This document shows, piece by piece, positions 9,022 through 18,420 of a stretch of DNA of 64,000 bases. The position numbers and the translations under genes were made by a program. Each line of letters opens with the position of its first letter. Position 1 is the first letter of the stretch. The notes beneath the pieces were generated by a model. It did no database searches. It was given only the letters and a program-made list of their open reading frames with translations, and was not told where the DNA came from. The DNA comes from Chamaesiphon sp. 336R_metabinner_41 (GTDB lineage: Bacteria > Cyanobacteriota > Cyanobacteriia > Cyanobacteriales > Chamaesiphonaceae): the NCBI GenBank assembly GCA_025359915.1, contig JANYDE010000028.1, forward strand, positions 1-64,000. Direction: 5' to 3'.

Positions 9022-10482
9022 ATGGCTGTGCAATTGCAACGTCCGCTTTTGATTGGTGGACTTGGGCTGACACTGGGTTTGTGGGGTTTGGATAGTGTTT
9101 CTCACAGCCTCTCTGGTGTGGGAGATTTGTTCACGCTGGGCGCGATTGCCGCTGGGGGTGGTTATTGGTGGTACAGTCAACGCAATAGTCAAAAGCAAGT
9201 TCCCATCGGTAACGTAAATATCGATCGATCGACGCTCGATCGATCACTGAGTCAAGTAGAATTAGTAGTCAAGCAACTGACAGTTGAAAGTCCAAATTCG
9301 CCACAGATTGAGCAATTACGACAACAGCTAACTCAAGTTCAGACTAATTCAACCAGACTCGATCGACAAATTGCCATTACTGGTGGACAAAGAGTTGGTA
9401 AAAGCAGTTTGATGAAGCTACTGACTACCGAGCCAGTACCCTCAGCCGCACCGCTCAAATATATCAAAACACCAGCTTTATTCACTAGCGGTGCTGAGAG
9501 TAATTCTGCCGAGTTGACAGCCAGAAAACTCGCACTAAACGCCGATTTAGTCTTATTCCTAACCAGCGGCGATCTAACTGCAACTGAATACAAATATATA
9601 TCAGAGCTTCACCAAGCTCATCAGCGAGTATTATTATTACTCAATCAAGCAGATCGTTTATTACCCGACGAACGCAACCTGATCCTCCAAAAACTTCAAT
9701 CGACAGTTGCAGGTACTCTCGCAGCGTCAGACGTTGTTGCGACTAGCACTGCACCCGCACCTGTAAAAGTCCGCAAGATTCAAACCGATGGCAGCAGTAT
9801 CGAAACGCTGGAAACTTCACCAGTAGACATCGCCAGTCTCAACAAACAACTGACGAATATCCTCGCCACCGAAGGGGATAAAATATTGTGGGCGACGACT
9901 TATCGCCAAGTAGCCGGAGTCCAAACTGCTGCTAAAATAGCCCTGAATAACGTCAGACGCGATCGAGCATTACCGCTAATCGAACAAAATCAGTGGATTG
10001 TAGCTGCGGCGGCTTTTGCGAATCCGCTCCCCGCGCTAGATTTAGTTGCTACTGCTGCGGTGAATGCGCAAATGGTGATCGATTTAGGTGCCATCTATCA
10101 ACAAAAATTCTCCTTCGAGCAGGCTCAAGCCGCCGCTGGTGCGATGGGTAGTGTGATGTTGAAATTAGGCTTAGTCGAACTCTGCACCCAAACAGTTGCG
10201 GGATTGCTGAAAACTAATGCAATTACCTTTGTCGCTGGCGGATTGGTACAAGGTTTAAGTGCTGCTTATCTCACTCGCATCGCTGGTTTAACCCTTGTTG
10301 AATATCTCGAAGCTCAAGATCTCGTCGCACCAGAACCCACCCGCGCCTGGAATCTCGATCTGTTGGGAACTACCCTACAAACGGTCTTCCAAGCCAACCA
10401 AAGAGTTGCTTATATGCAAACTGTCGTTAAGCAAGGAATCGAACGCTTGTTGCCTGATGGAGCTACCGCTGAGGCAATTTAA
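9022..10482 (+). CDS. P-loop GTPase-like protein with DUF697-type C-terminal domain
   Basis: The 486-residue protein begins with hydrophobic segments (about 8-50). A P-loop GGQRVGKSSL near 122 and a G4-like LLNQADRL near 212 suggest a dynamin/Era-like GTPase core. From about 320 there are helical, Ala-rich hydrophobic segments (QNQWIVAAAAFANPLPALDLVATAAVNAQMV read as parts) that match DUF697. The DUF697 domain often accompanies such membrane-associated GTPases in cyanobacteria. Possible roles are membrane remodelling or stress, but neither is shown here. A good ribosome-binding site (GGGGGAGAT) precedes ATG 9022. A strong hairpin follows. Confidence 0.8.
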   Translation: MAVQLQRPLLIGGLGLTLGLWGLDSVSHSLSGVGDLFTLGAIAAGGGYWWYSQRNSQKQVPIGNVNIDRSTLDRSLSQVELVVKQLTVESPNSPQIEQLRQQLTQVQTNSTRLDRQIAITGGQRVGKSSLMKLLTTEPVPSAAPLKYIKTPALFTSGAESNSAELTARKLALNADLVLFLTSGDLTATEYKYISELHQAHQRVLLLLNQADRLLPDERNLILQKLQSTVAGTLAASDVVATSTAPAPVKVRKIQTDGSSIETLETSPVDIASLNKQLTNILATEGDKILWATTYRQVAGVQTAAKIALNNVRRDRALPLIEQNQWIVAAAAFANPLPALDLVATAAVNAQMVIDLGAIYQQKFSFEQAQAAAGAMGSVMLKLGLVELCTQTVAGLLKTNAITFVAGGLVQGLSAAYLTRIAGLTLVEYLEAQDLVAPEPTRAWNLDLLGTTLQTVFQANQRVAYMQTVVKQGIERLLPDGATAEAI

Positions 10483-10510
10483 CGATCAATCGTTTGACTA
10501 GTGCAATGCA

Positions 10511-10542
10511 GATCCCCGACTTCTTTGAAGAAGTCGGGGATC
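10511..10542 (+). terminator. Palindromic terminator-like hairpin, dispersed repeat family
   Basis: Perfect 15-bp stem GATCCCCGACTTCTT with a 2-nt loop. The core CCCGACTTCTT recurs at 32194-32227 after the HlyD gene, so it is probably both a terminator and a member of a dispersed palindrome family. Confidence 0.8.
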
Positions 10543-10615
10543 TTGTAGTAATGTTCGATCGAATCGCTAGAAATTGAGCGAATATTAGTAGAATGATATT
10601 TTTGTTGGTGCGATC

Positions 10616-11521
10616 GTGACTAATTTTCGACAAGCGGCTATGGCGGGTGAATTCCTAATTACGGCAGAAGTTGCCCCCCCGAAAGGTGGAAACGCCGCCC
10701 ACATGGTAGAAATGGCGAGCTGTCTCAAAGGGCGGGTTCATGCTGTAAATATCACCGATGGGAGTCGAGCGGTGATGCGGATGTCGCCACTGGTATCGTC
10801 GGTAATCCTGATGCAGCATGGGATCGAGCCAGTTTGTCAGTTTGCTTGTCGCGATCGTAATCGGATTGGGCTTCAAGGTGACTTATTAGGTGCCCATGCT
10901 TTAGGTATCCACAATATTCTCGCCCTCACTGGCGACCCAATTAAAGCAGGTGATTATCCCACTGCTAAGGCAGTATTTGACTTAGAAGCTGTCAGACTGT
11001 TGAAAATCATCACCAATCTCAATCAGGGGCTAGATGGCAACGATAAGCCCCTGCCTGATGGGGCAGTTGACCTGTTTGCAGGTGCAGCAGTAGATCCGCA
11101 GTCCAAAAGTTGGTCGGGGTTACAGAGTAGATTCGACAAAAAAGTCAATGCAGGTGCCCAATTTTTCCAGAGTCAGTTGATTTCTGATTTTGATGTCCTA
11201 GAGAAATTTATGGACAAGATTGCCAGTAATTATCACAAGCCAGTCCTAGCCGGAATTTTCCTGCTCAAGTCCGCCAAAAATGCCGAATTTATCAACCGTA
11301 ATGTCCCAGGGGTAGATATTCCGCAGCATATCATCGATCGATTGGCTCGATCGTCAGAACCATTGCAAGAAGGCATAAAAATCGCCGCCGAACAGGTAAA
11401 AATCGCCAGTCAACTCTGTCAAGGTGTTCACATGATGGCAGTAAGACGGGAAGATTTGATTCCCCAAATTCTCGACCTAGCAGGAATCACCCCATTAGAT
11501 CGATCGCGTTACAATTCTTAA
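10616..11521 (+). CDS. metF: Methylenetetrahydrofolate reductase family protein
   Basis: This is a flavin-dependent TIM-barrel reductase of the MTHFR family, which converts 5,10-methylene-THF to 5-methyl-THF for methionine synthesis. Visible markers are ITAEVAPPKGGN near 15, NITDGSRA near 47 and ALTGDPIKAGDYPTAKAVFDLE near 104 (read as two segments). NAGAQFFQSQLISD near 178 and a final catalytic-domain segment LAGIFLLKSAKNAEF follow. It is 301 residues with a GTG start. The sequence is of the divergent cyanobacterial type rather than an E. coli-like MetF, so the exact substrate is inferred. Confidence 0.85.
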   Translation: MTNFRQAAMAGEFLITAEVAPPKGGNAAHMVEMASCLKGRVHAVNITDGSRAVMRMSPLVSSVILMQHGIEPVCQFACRDRNRIGLQGDLLGAHALGIHNILALTGDPIKAGDYPTAKAVFDLEAVRLLKIITNLNQGLDGNDKPLPDGAVDLFAGAAVDPQSKSWSGLQSRFDKKVNAGAQFFQSQLISDFDVLEKFMDKIASNYHKPVLAGIFLLKSAKNAEFINRNVPGVDIPQHIIDRLARSSEPLQEGIKIAAEQVKIASQLCQGVHMMAVRREDLIPQILDLAGITPLDRSRYNS

Positions 11522-11553
11522 AGAATGGACACCTGATAATCTAAACAAATATT

Positions 11554-12402
11554 ATGACCGTTGCATATCCTCACAAACTTCGCAACAACCTTAGTGCCAG
11601 AGACATTTTAGAGCGAGTGGTAAAAGATCGAGAAATTCATCTGATGACTCTCAATCGTTATCGCTACAACGAACAACGCAGTTGTAAAGATCTGACAGAA
11701 TTAATCGAAAAGCTCAATGGCAAGCCTCCCGCGATGATTCGAGATCTTTCCCATCACGTCGGCGATGAAGCTCGTCATGCGATGTGGCTGACAGATCTGC
11801 TCGTCGATATTGATGGCCCACTCGATACCCCACCAGGAGTATCATATATTGATGAATTTGAACGGCTGATCGATGGCGAAACCTATGCCAATCCTGAAGA
11901 TACCCTCATTGCGGCTCTAGCGGCGATTAACGTCACCGAAAAACGTGGCTGTGAATATTTTGCCGCTCACATCCACGCCCTCAAATCCGCGCCACAAACC
12001 GAAGAAAACATTAAAATCCGCGAAACGATCGAGAAAATCTTTCCCGAAGAAACTGCTCACGTCCGCTGGGGTAATAAACAACTAGCCAAAATTGCCGCTC
12101 AAAGTCCCGCTCATCGTCAAAAAGTCGAAGCTACCAAACGCAAGTATATTGCCATTGAACAGGCAGCCTATGAATCAGGCATGGACATCATGTTTGGTGC
12201 AGAACTCCGCCGAGTGGATAAATTAATGGATGTCGTCAACACCCTCCCATTATGGGAACGTCCTCAATACCTGATGACACGTCTCCCCGAAACAATTCTC
12301 GATCCCGAACTCCAAAAAGTCCGCATCACTGCTGCTCAAAAAGCCTGGAACCGAGATCCTCAAGCTTTTGTGACTCAGTTTATTCCGATGTTTTTCAAGT
12401 AA
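11554..12402 (+). CDS. Ferritin-like domain protein
   Basis: This 282-residue all-helical protein has paired diiron-type motifs: VKDREIHLMTLNRY near 23, GDEARHAMWL near 70, and IFPEETAHVRWG near 165. These resemble the E...ExxH pattern of ferritin-like carboxylate-bridged diiron proteins. The substrate is unknown. It lies 32 nt after the MTHFR gene on the same strand, so the two may be cotranscribed. It is not an aldehyde-deformylating oxygenase: neither its length nor its sequence matches. No membrane segment or signal peptide is evident. Confidence 0.75.
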   Translation: MTVAYPHKLRNNLSARDILERVVKDREIHLMTLNRYRYNEQRSCKDLTELIEKLNGKPPAMIRDLSHHVGDEARHAMWLTDLLVDIDGPLDTPPGVSYIDEFERLIDGETYANPEDTLIAALAAINVTEKRGCEYFAAHIHALKSAPQTEENIKIRETIEKIFPEETAHVRWGNKQLAKIAAQSPAHRQKVEATKRKYIAIEQAAYESGMDIMFGAELRRVDKLMDVVNTLPLWERPQYLMTRLPETILDPELQKVRITAAQKAWNRDPQAFVTQFIPMFFK

Positions 12403-12535
12403 GGGATTAGGGATTAGGGATTAGGGGATAGTGATTGGTGTGTAGCGTTTATCGTCCTCACCACTAGCCAACACCCCCTAAAAAAAGAACACCGAAACCA
12501 ACATTCATCCCTATCCCCTATCCCCTATCCCCTCA
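12403..12535. repeat. Two facing heptamer tracts between convergent genes
   Basis: GGGATTA repeats about three times at 12403-12426. CTATCCC repeats about three times at 12510-12532, partly inside the end of the sulfurtransferase gene. The tracts are roughly inverted and could pair. Confidence 0.8.
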
Positions 12536-13356
12536 TACGAGATCCAATCACTCCAACTCCCTGGATACAACTTCGCTGGCGCGATGCCAGCCAGATGGAG
12601 GGAAAATAAATTGACACAAGCAGTCACTCCCGAACCGCAATAAACGATCGGTTCGATGTCTGGCGAAATTGCCGCCCAACGCTGTTGATGTGCCTCGATA
12701 GGCAAAGCAAAGCCTGCGGGAGTAGACACGCCTTGCCAGGGATAATTGACCGCACTGGGGATATGTCCGGCAACGGGATCGATCGGTTCAGTTTTGCCGA
12801 GATATCGATCGGGTTCGCGGGAGTCGATGAGTAAGTGAGCTGGGGAGGCTTGAATGGCTTTGACGAGATCGATATCAACAATCCAATCTGACTGAAGTTG
12901 CGGCTGAAAATCACCATGTGCAGGACTTTGGGGTAGATCCGCAGTCACGGCATAACCTGCTTTTACCCAATTACTATAACCACCGTCAAGGATGGCGACT
13001 CGATCGTGTCCGTAATAGCGCAATAGCCACCACAACCGCGCCGCAAATGCAAAGCGCGAATCATCATAGGCAATGACTAGGGTATCAGAATTAATCCCCA
13101 TTGCCGCTAATTTGGCTCCGAAGAATCGATCGTCGGGTAATGGGTGTCTGCCGCCATGTACCTGCACGGGACTCGATAAATCCCGATTTAGGTCTAAATA
13201 TTCAGCTCCAGGAAGATGCGCAGTCTCGTACTGTTGTCTACCTAAATCGGGATCTCCCAGCGCGAATCGACAATCAATAATTTTAAGATCGATTGTCGAT
13301 CCTGTTGTCAAGTAACCATGCAATGACTCTGCTGTAACTATTGAGGAGGTAAGCAT
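12511..13356 (-). CDS. sseA: Rhodanese-type sulfurtransferase (3-mercaptopyruvate/thiosulfate)
   Basis: A tandem rhodanese with two domains (about 1-135 and 150-281). The C-terminal domain carries the active-site loop YCGSGVTAC with the persulfide-forming Cys. The CGSGVTA form is typical of 3-mercaptopyruvate sulfurtransferases rather than classical thiosulfate rhodanese. Other landmarks are IIDCRFALGDP, GAEYLDLNRDLS, AYDDSRFAFAARLWWLLRYYG (read as two parts), LIDSREPDRYLG and HIPSAVNYPW. Its length, 281 residues, fits. It faces the ferritin-like gene. The symbol follows the family; the physiological donor is inferred. Confidence 0.92.
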   Translation of the reverse strand: MLTSSIVTAESLHGYLTTGSTIDLKIIDCRFALGDPDLGRQQYETAHLPGAEYLDLNRDLSSPVQVHGGRHPLPDDRFFGAKLAAMGINSDTLVIAYDDSRFAFAARLWWLLRYYGHDRVAILDGGYSNWVKAGYAVTADLPQSPAHGDFQPQLQSDWIVDIDLVKAIQASPAHLLIDSREPDRYLGKTEPIDPVAGHIPSAVNYPWQGVSTPAGFALPIEAHQQRWAAISPDIEPIVYCGSGVTACVNLFSLHLAGIAPAKLYPGSWSDWISYEGIGDRG

Positions 13357-13441
13357 TTGATGACGTTGCTAAATTGGGGACAGGGGGACTGGGAGACTGG
13401 GGGCTTAATTGACTATCCACTATCCACTAAACTACTATCCA

Positions 13442-14140
13442 CTAAACCACTATCCTATACCCCTTTCCATACACCGTTTGAATCAACTCCGGCGATCCCT
13501 CGATCTCAATTTTACGGCGGAGGAGTCGAACTAGCGCGGCGAGGACATTGCTATTGGGCTGATTATTTTCGCCCCATAGATATGCTTGAATTTGGCTGTG
13601 AGCAAGGAGTTGTCCGGCGTGCTGCATGAGATAACCGAGTAATTGAGTTTCTTTTTCGGAGAGTTCGATACTGCGTCCACTCAGATAGGCAAGTTGATTG
13701 TCTAGATCCAATTCTAAATCATTTACATGGAGTTTTGATTGGTTAGGAGAAGGATCGGCGATCTGGACACGGCGGAGTAGAGCGCGAACTCTGGCAAGCA
13801 ACTCCCGTAGTTCAAATGGTTTGACCAAATAGTCATCAGCACCTGCATCTAGTCCGATGACCCGATCGTCGAGGGTATCTTTAGCTGTTAAAAATAATAC
13901 TGGAGTAAGGTCGCCGCGATCGCGTAATTGCTGACAAATTTGCAACCCAGTCAAATGAGGCAACATCCAATCTAAAATAAGTAAGTCGTAATGTCGGGCA
14001 GTTGCTAATTTATTACCAACTCGACCATCGATCGCAATGTCCACAACGTAGCCTTCTCTAGTCAATAACCGACTTAGTGGTTCCGTTAGAGCAGCTTCAT
14101 CATCAACGAGCAAAATTTTTATTTCGAGTTTATTACACAC
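13442..14140 (-). CDS. OmpR/PhoB-family response regulator
   Basis: Residues about 8-120 form a receiver domain: acidic DDE, phosphoacceptor Asp in LLILDWMLP, the Thr in FLTAKD and Lys in DYLVKPFE. Residues about 135-232 are a winged-helix output domain ending VYGKGYRIVV. It resembles the cyanobacterial RppA subgroup, but this is not certain. The start is GTG at 14140. No histidine kinase is adjacent, so the partner must lie elsewhere. A Ser/Thr kinase gene diverges from it with about 155 nt between, and the two promoters share that space. Confidence 0.9.
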   Translation of the reverse strand: MCNKLEIKILLVDDEAALTEPLSRLLTREGYVVDIAIDGRVGNKLATARHYDLLILDWMLPHLTGLQICQQLRDRGDLTPVLFLTAKDTLDDRVIGLDAGADDYLVKPFELRELLARVRALLRRVQIADPSPNQSKLHVNDLELDLDNQLAYLSGRSIELSEKETQLLGYLMQHAGQLLAHSQIQAYLWGENNQPNSNVLAALVRLLRRKIEIEGSPELIQTVYGKGYRIVV

Positions 14141-14296
14141 AGATGAACGATCCTGACTGTTGCGAGGGTATGATAAGAGCGGTTAGAGATCGAGATTACC
14201 TAGAACCTAGTTTCTGTCATCTCCATCTTATCTAATCACTAGTCGATTTTAGTAAACCCTTTATATTCCCCTTAGTTCAAGGCGTAAGTTCAGGTT

Positions 14297-15973
14297 ATGC
14301 AACCACCAATTCCATTGGGAACATTGCTTCAACAGCGTTACCGCGTGACCAAAGTATTAGGTCAGGGGGGATTTGGGCGCACCTATTTATCTCAAGACAC
14401 GGGCTGTTTTGACGAGATGTGCGTACTCAAAGAATTTAGTCCCAACGATCGCGGTCGTGATGCTCTCAAAAAATCTAAAGAGCTATTTCAGCGCGAGGCT
14501 CAAGTATTGTACCAAATTAGCCATCCCCAAATCCCCAAATTTCGTGCCAACTTTGAGGAGCAAAAACGGCTCTTTTTAGTGCAGGAATATGCAGAGGGAA
14601 AAACGGTTGCTAAAACTCTCAGCGATCGATTAAAAAGTAATAAAACTTTTACTGAAGCTGAAGCAGTTGAGTTCCTCCTCAATATGCTACCTGTACTGTC
14701 GCATATTCATGCAATGGGTATTATTCATCGCGATATTTCTCCTGATAATATCATTTTCCGCGATCGAGATAAATTGCCCGTACTGATTGATTTTGGCGTG
14801 GTCAAAGCTGGAGTTACTCAACTAGAAGTATCTACTCAAATTCACCAAGGCACCACTGTTGGGAAAGCCGGATATGCACCTGGGGAGCAACTGCAAACTG
14901 GTGAGGCTTATGCCAATAGCGATCTATACGCGCTGGCTGTTACTGTTGTCGTCATGATGACTGGACGGAAGCCCGAAAGTTTGATTGACAAAAGTACCAT
15001 GACCTGGAAATGGCACCAATGGGTACCAACTCTCACCCCTTGGTTCGCCAAAATTCTCAATAAGATGCTCAGTCGAGTGCCGAATAGTCGCTACCAGTCA
15101 GCTACTGAAGTCGCCCAAGCCTTGCGCTCTGTATCAGATTTCGTTGGTGCAGCAGCCGCAGATCCTAATAGTAATTTTAGCCAATTTTCTGGCACACTCA
15201 GTCCTTCCAGTACCACGAATAGACAATCGGTACCGCTCTCGCGAGTCAAGCGACAGACATCAATGACCTCTAATTCTGGCTCTAGCAATATTCAGCCGCA
15301 GCAAAATCCACTCCGTGGGATCTTCAGCACTCCCTGGGGGATTGCCTTGGGTTCAGCAGCAGCCGCAACGGTATTTATCATCATCCCACTATTTTTGGTT
15401 GGTCGATCGATGACAAATCCCAATAACGTTTCCCAGTCTCCCGCTCCGACAACATCTGTCGGCAATCCCAATCCAGACGTTTTAGGGACTTCTCCCCCTC
15501 AAACACCGCCAGTTGTTACCGATTCCTCACCCATAAACCCTGCTGCGCCTACGACACCCCCAGCAGTTGCATCCGAAGTATTAGTAGTGGAAGTAGATAA
15601 ACCAATGGTGAAAGAAGGCACCTTGAATCCAGGACAGCCAATCGTTTTTCGACTTAATCCTTCTATCGGACAACAGCTCAAGGTGTCATTGATTGGTATT
15701 CCCGCCGGAGCCACAATGAACATCCTTGCAAATAAACAGACAAGTGTCGATGTTTTGGCTAAAAGTACTGTCAACTGGCAAGGTATTGTCCCAATATCGG
15801 GTGAATATCAGATCGAAATTGTGCCACTAGCGGATGCTGCTACTAGTAACTATCGTTTGGAAGTGAATATCACTTCTCCAGGCGCGACAGCTACTCCACC
15901 GCCGACTGCTGCTCCAGGTGTGACGGCGACTCCACCACCGATAGTCACTCCAACAACGCCTCCAGTCAGATAA
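14297..15973 (+). CDS. Membrane-anchored Ser/Thr protein kinase
   Basis: Residues 15-280 form a Hanks-type kinase with glycine loop LGQGGFGRTY (21-30), catalytic-lysine candidate K45 in CVLKEF, HRD in IIHRDISPDN (Asp146), and DFG at 165-167. The usual Lys after HRD is replaced by Ser (HRDIS), a form common in bacterial kinases of this group. A Ser/Gln-rich linker, one membrane helix (about 350-372) and a Pro/Thr-rich spacer follow. A C-terminal beta-rich extracytoplasmic domain of about 95 residues (starting KEGTLNPGQP) resembles a pre-peptidase/PPC-like fold. A sensing role for that domain is an inference. Confidence 0.9.
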   Translation: MQPPIPLGTLLQQRYRVTKVLGQGGFGRTYLSQDTGCFDEMCVLKEFSPNDRGRDALKKSKELFQREAQVLYQISHPQIPKFRANFEEQKRLFLVQEYAEGKTVAKTLSDRLKSNKTFTEAEAVEFLLNMLPVLSHIHAMGIIHRDISPDNIIFRDRDKLPVLIDFGVVKAGVTQLEVSTQIHQGTTVGKAGYAPGEQLQTGEAYANSDLYALAVTVVVMMTGRKPESLIDKSTMTWKWHQWVPTLTPWFAKILNKMLSRVPNSRYQSATEVAQALRSVSDFVGAAAADPNSNFSQFSGTLSPSSTTNRQSVPLSRVKRQTSMTSNSGSSNIQPQQNPLRGIFSTPWGIALGSAAAATVFIIIPLFLVGRSMTNPNNVSQSPAPTTSVGNPNPDVLGTSPPQTPPVVTDSSPINPAAPTTPPAVASEVLVVEVDKPMVKEGTLNPGQPIVFRLNPSIGQQLKVSLIGIPAGATMNILANKQTSVDVLAKSTVNWQGIVPISGEYQIEIVPLADAATSNYRLEVNITSPGATATPPPTAAPGVTATPPPIVTPTTPPVR

Positions 15974-16023
15974 GGCTACCGTGTATACAGAGTTGATGCG
16001 TAGCCCCGTTACCCCACCCCAAG

Positions 16024-16048
16024 CCCTCCCCTTTACAAGGGGGGGAGA
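16024..16048. terminator. Terminator-like hairpin of a dispersed repeat family
   Basis: CCCTCCCCTTTACAAGGGGGGGAG forms a G/C-rich stem between the convergent kinase gene and the gene at 16066. A similar hairpin near 18369-18390 and a weaker one near 35230-35262 suggest a dispersed family. Confidence 0.5.
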
Positions 16049-16065
16049 GCAAATCCAATTCCGAT

Positions 16066-16839
16066 TTAATCCACGATCTTTAGAAAGGATAGTGGCTGAC
16101 TCATATTTGCGGCAAAACCGAGAATACCGATGTCCCGATGTTCGTACAACAACGCGCCCTGAGCATCGAATAAAAAGGTACCGCCGCGCTGAGTCAGATA
16201 AGTTGGATTGGGTACATAGGTGTGCCAATTAGCCAGTACCTCTGCCATATTTCGGAGTCTCAAGGTTGCTAATTCAAATGGTCGTTGAAAACCGCTACCA
16301 CCTGCAAGATTGAAAAACGATCCGGCAATTGGTGGTAATGGTTTGGCATTGACTATCTCTGCATCCGCAATTAATTGTGGAGCAGATTTGTCACCTCTAT
16401 ATCCGCGAAATACTTCGCGTAATGTGCCAGGGCTGCCAATACCAGCACACATGAAGATGAGATTTGCCCAAGCATTTTGTGCTGACGAAAAGGTCGGTAA
16501 TTTGAGTGACAATCCGGCATAAAGATTGAGTTGAGAATGTAGAGCGGCATCCCCATCTACAAACAACCATTCAGCGGGAAATTTGGTGAATTCACAGAAT
16601 TTTTGACCGGAAGATCGATCTCCAATTCCGACCATTCGCACGGCTAAATCCTGCAATTCAAGTTGCTTTTGTTCTCGCTGCAACCACCAGGCATATTCGA
16701 GACTATCAAAATCACCCAATTGAGGACAGACAATAATTAATAGTCGTTCTGCTCGATCGCAACCGCTCAGAATTGGTACGATAGCTCCATCACTGACACG
16801 CTGACGATCTGTTTGTTCTAAAATGGGATAAATATTCAT
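16066..16839 (-). CDS. Thioredoxin-fold (AhpC/TSA-like) conserved protein
   Basis: ATG 16839 gives 257 residues. A longer frame from 16899 would read into the end of the neighbouring insertion sequence, so it was rejected. The sequence has ILSGCDRAERLLIIVCPQLGDFDSLEYAWWL, read as a beta strand with Cys and a helix. FPAEWLFVDGDAALHSQLNLY and GGTFLFDAQGALLYEHRDIGILGF follow, a pattern typical of peroxiredoxin-like (PRXL2-type) proteins. Both Cys in the N-terminal third lack a CxxC motif, so redox activity is uncertain. The IS lies 57 nt upstream and may have replaced part of its promoter. Confidence 0.65.
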   Translation of the reverse strand: MNIYPILEQTDRQRVSDGAIVPILSGCDRAERLLIIVCPQLGDFDSLEYAWWLQREQKQLELQDLAVRMVGIGDRSSGQKFCEFTKFPAEWLFVDGDAALHSQLNLYAGLSLKLPTFSSAQNAWANLIFMCAGIGSPGTLREVFRGYRGDKSAPQLIADAEIVNAKPLPPIAGSFFNLAGGSGFQRPFELATLRLRNMAEVLANWHTYVPNPTYLTQRGGTFLFDAQGALLYEHRDIGILGFAANMSQPLSFLKIVD

Positions 16840-16896
16840 CTTTCGTTGATAACAAATACAACAACTAATAGATTGATAAAGATCGATCTTGGTAAT

Positions 16897-18313
16897 CAAT
16901 AGTCCGGACAGATTTACGGAGCCAAAGAGCCATACTGGAGAAGGCTATCATAGTTAGGATGGGATTTAATCAAAGTCGGGTCAAGTCCTAAGATGGAAAT
17001 AAACCGCTCAAGTAGATGTGCATTGAGTGCTAGCCGCTTGTAGGTTGCCATTGAAAAAGATTGCGGTTGCGAATCGTCATCCGGATCTAACTGAAATTGT
17101 TGTTGTTCAAGTTTGGCAATGTTGAGAGCTGCTAGGGACACATTGAAATGAAAATCCAGGGATTGTTGTTGGCGGGATTGACAGTCGCAAAGCCCCGTAA
17201 ATTGTTTAGCATCACGGAAGATGAACTCGATTTGAAATCGGGATTTGTAATACTCATACAGACGGAGTGGATCGAGGGTTGTATCAGTAGAAAAGAGCAA
17301 CGCCACTCGCTGTTTGTCGGGATTACGCTGGTCAACCAGATAAACAAGGCGGATTTTGCGTTTGAGTGAAACATGCCAAACCACTTGGCTATACATTTTG
17401 GTGCCATCAGCCAACTCACCACTCAATTCCAGTCGAGACAAATCACTCAAATCCACCTTGCCATCATACTTGCGTGGTGCGCCTTTTGGCTTTTGCTCAC
17501 CAGTGTAACAGTAGCGTAAATCGGCATCAATTCGTAGTTTGCTAACTAACTGAAGGTCTAGCGCAACTACTCCATCGACAACAGATTTCTTGCTGTAGAA
17601 ACTGTCTGCGGTTAGATACCTCACTGCTGCGGGCAAATGGGACCGAGCTGTTTTGAGTTGTTCCAGATAGCCTTTGACTCGCTCCGAAATCACTGGTTCT
17701 GTTTTCGCTTTTGCTTTCGACTTTGCTTTCGACTTTGATTTACGTTTCTTCTTCGCTGTTTGTTTCGTCAATGGGATGAGTTGACGATTTGTTGTTGCCG
17801 TTTGTTTGACTGATAGGGTGTAAGCTTGATGGGCAGACACGTCCACCACTGAAATTACCGAAATTTCTAATCCTTTTTGGGACTTACTGATACTACCATT
17901 GTAGAAATTGTCCACTCCCCATGTCTGCTTTCCGCTCTTGCTGATAAATGAGCAATCAATCGCCGCAATCTGCTCTCGACTGGGTTCAATCGCTGCTGCT
18001 ATTGTTTGTGCATGGAAGGGGATAAAGTCAAAGGATTTTTGATACTGGCGACGATATGTTCGTTCGCTATACTCTCCATACCGACTGAGATTTTTAAAGT
18101 TTGCCTTGCCACATACTACGAATAACGTCACAAATAGGCTGGCTAAGAACTGGCGTTGCGGTTTGCTAAATTACCCACTTTTGTAAGCAGGTTCTGTACA
18201 ATATCCATAGAGCGATTCATCTCGTACTTGGTTTCTACTTGTACTTTAAGCGATGAATTGCTTTTTTTGGATCGATCCACCATTTTTCTTCTCAAAAGGT
18301 GTCCGGAGTATTG
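16897..18313 (-). mobile_element. IS4-family insertion sequence (1417 bp)
   Basis: Imperfect terminal inverted repeats are seen: left CAATAGTCCGGACAGATTT, right (reverse complement) CAATACTCCGGACACCTTT. The 5-bp sequence GTAAT occurs directly outside both ends, at 16892-16896 and 18314-18318, as a target-site duplication. The single transposase inside is frameshifted. Confidence 0.85.
16914..18283 (-). pseudogene. Frameshifted IS4-family transposase
   Basis: The main frame (18131 down to 16914, 405 codons) holds the DDE catalytic core: Asp in AAIDCSFISK, Asp in LTADSFYSKK, and the IS4-type Y-x2-R-x3-E-x6-K motif in YYKSRFQIEFIFRDAK. A natural N-terminus starts at ATG 18283 (MVDRSKKSNSSLKVQVE, then LLTKVGNLA) but hits a stop at 18143. 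The same protein resumes in another frame as KPQRQFLASLFVTLF. One base is missing from an A-run near 18162-18164. Programmed frameshifting is not usual for this family, so inactivation is the simpler reading. Confidence 0.8.
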
Positions 18314-18420
18314 GTAATGATACTAATCTAAAGAATTAACACGACAGATGTTTACCCCACCCAACCTCTCCTTATAAAGGGGAGAGCAATATTCTAGAGA
18401 TGTATCTTTAGCTCGACTCT

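Noticed and set aside
11554-12402. Ferritin-like gene as a possible relocated ado
   Set aside because: It is 282 residues and lacks the ADO sequence pattern; only the general diiron motifs match.
16840-16899. 20-codon extension of the thioredoxin-fold gene
   Set aside because: Its first codon lies at the insertion-sequence end and the extension reads into the junction; ATG 16839 is a more natural start.
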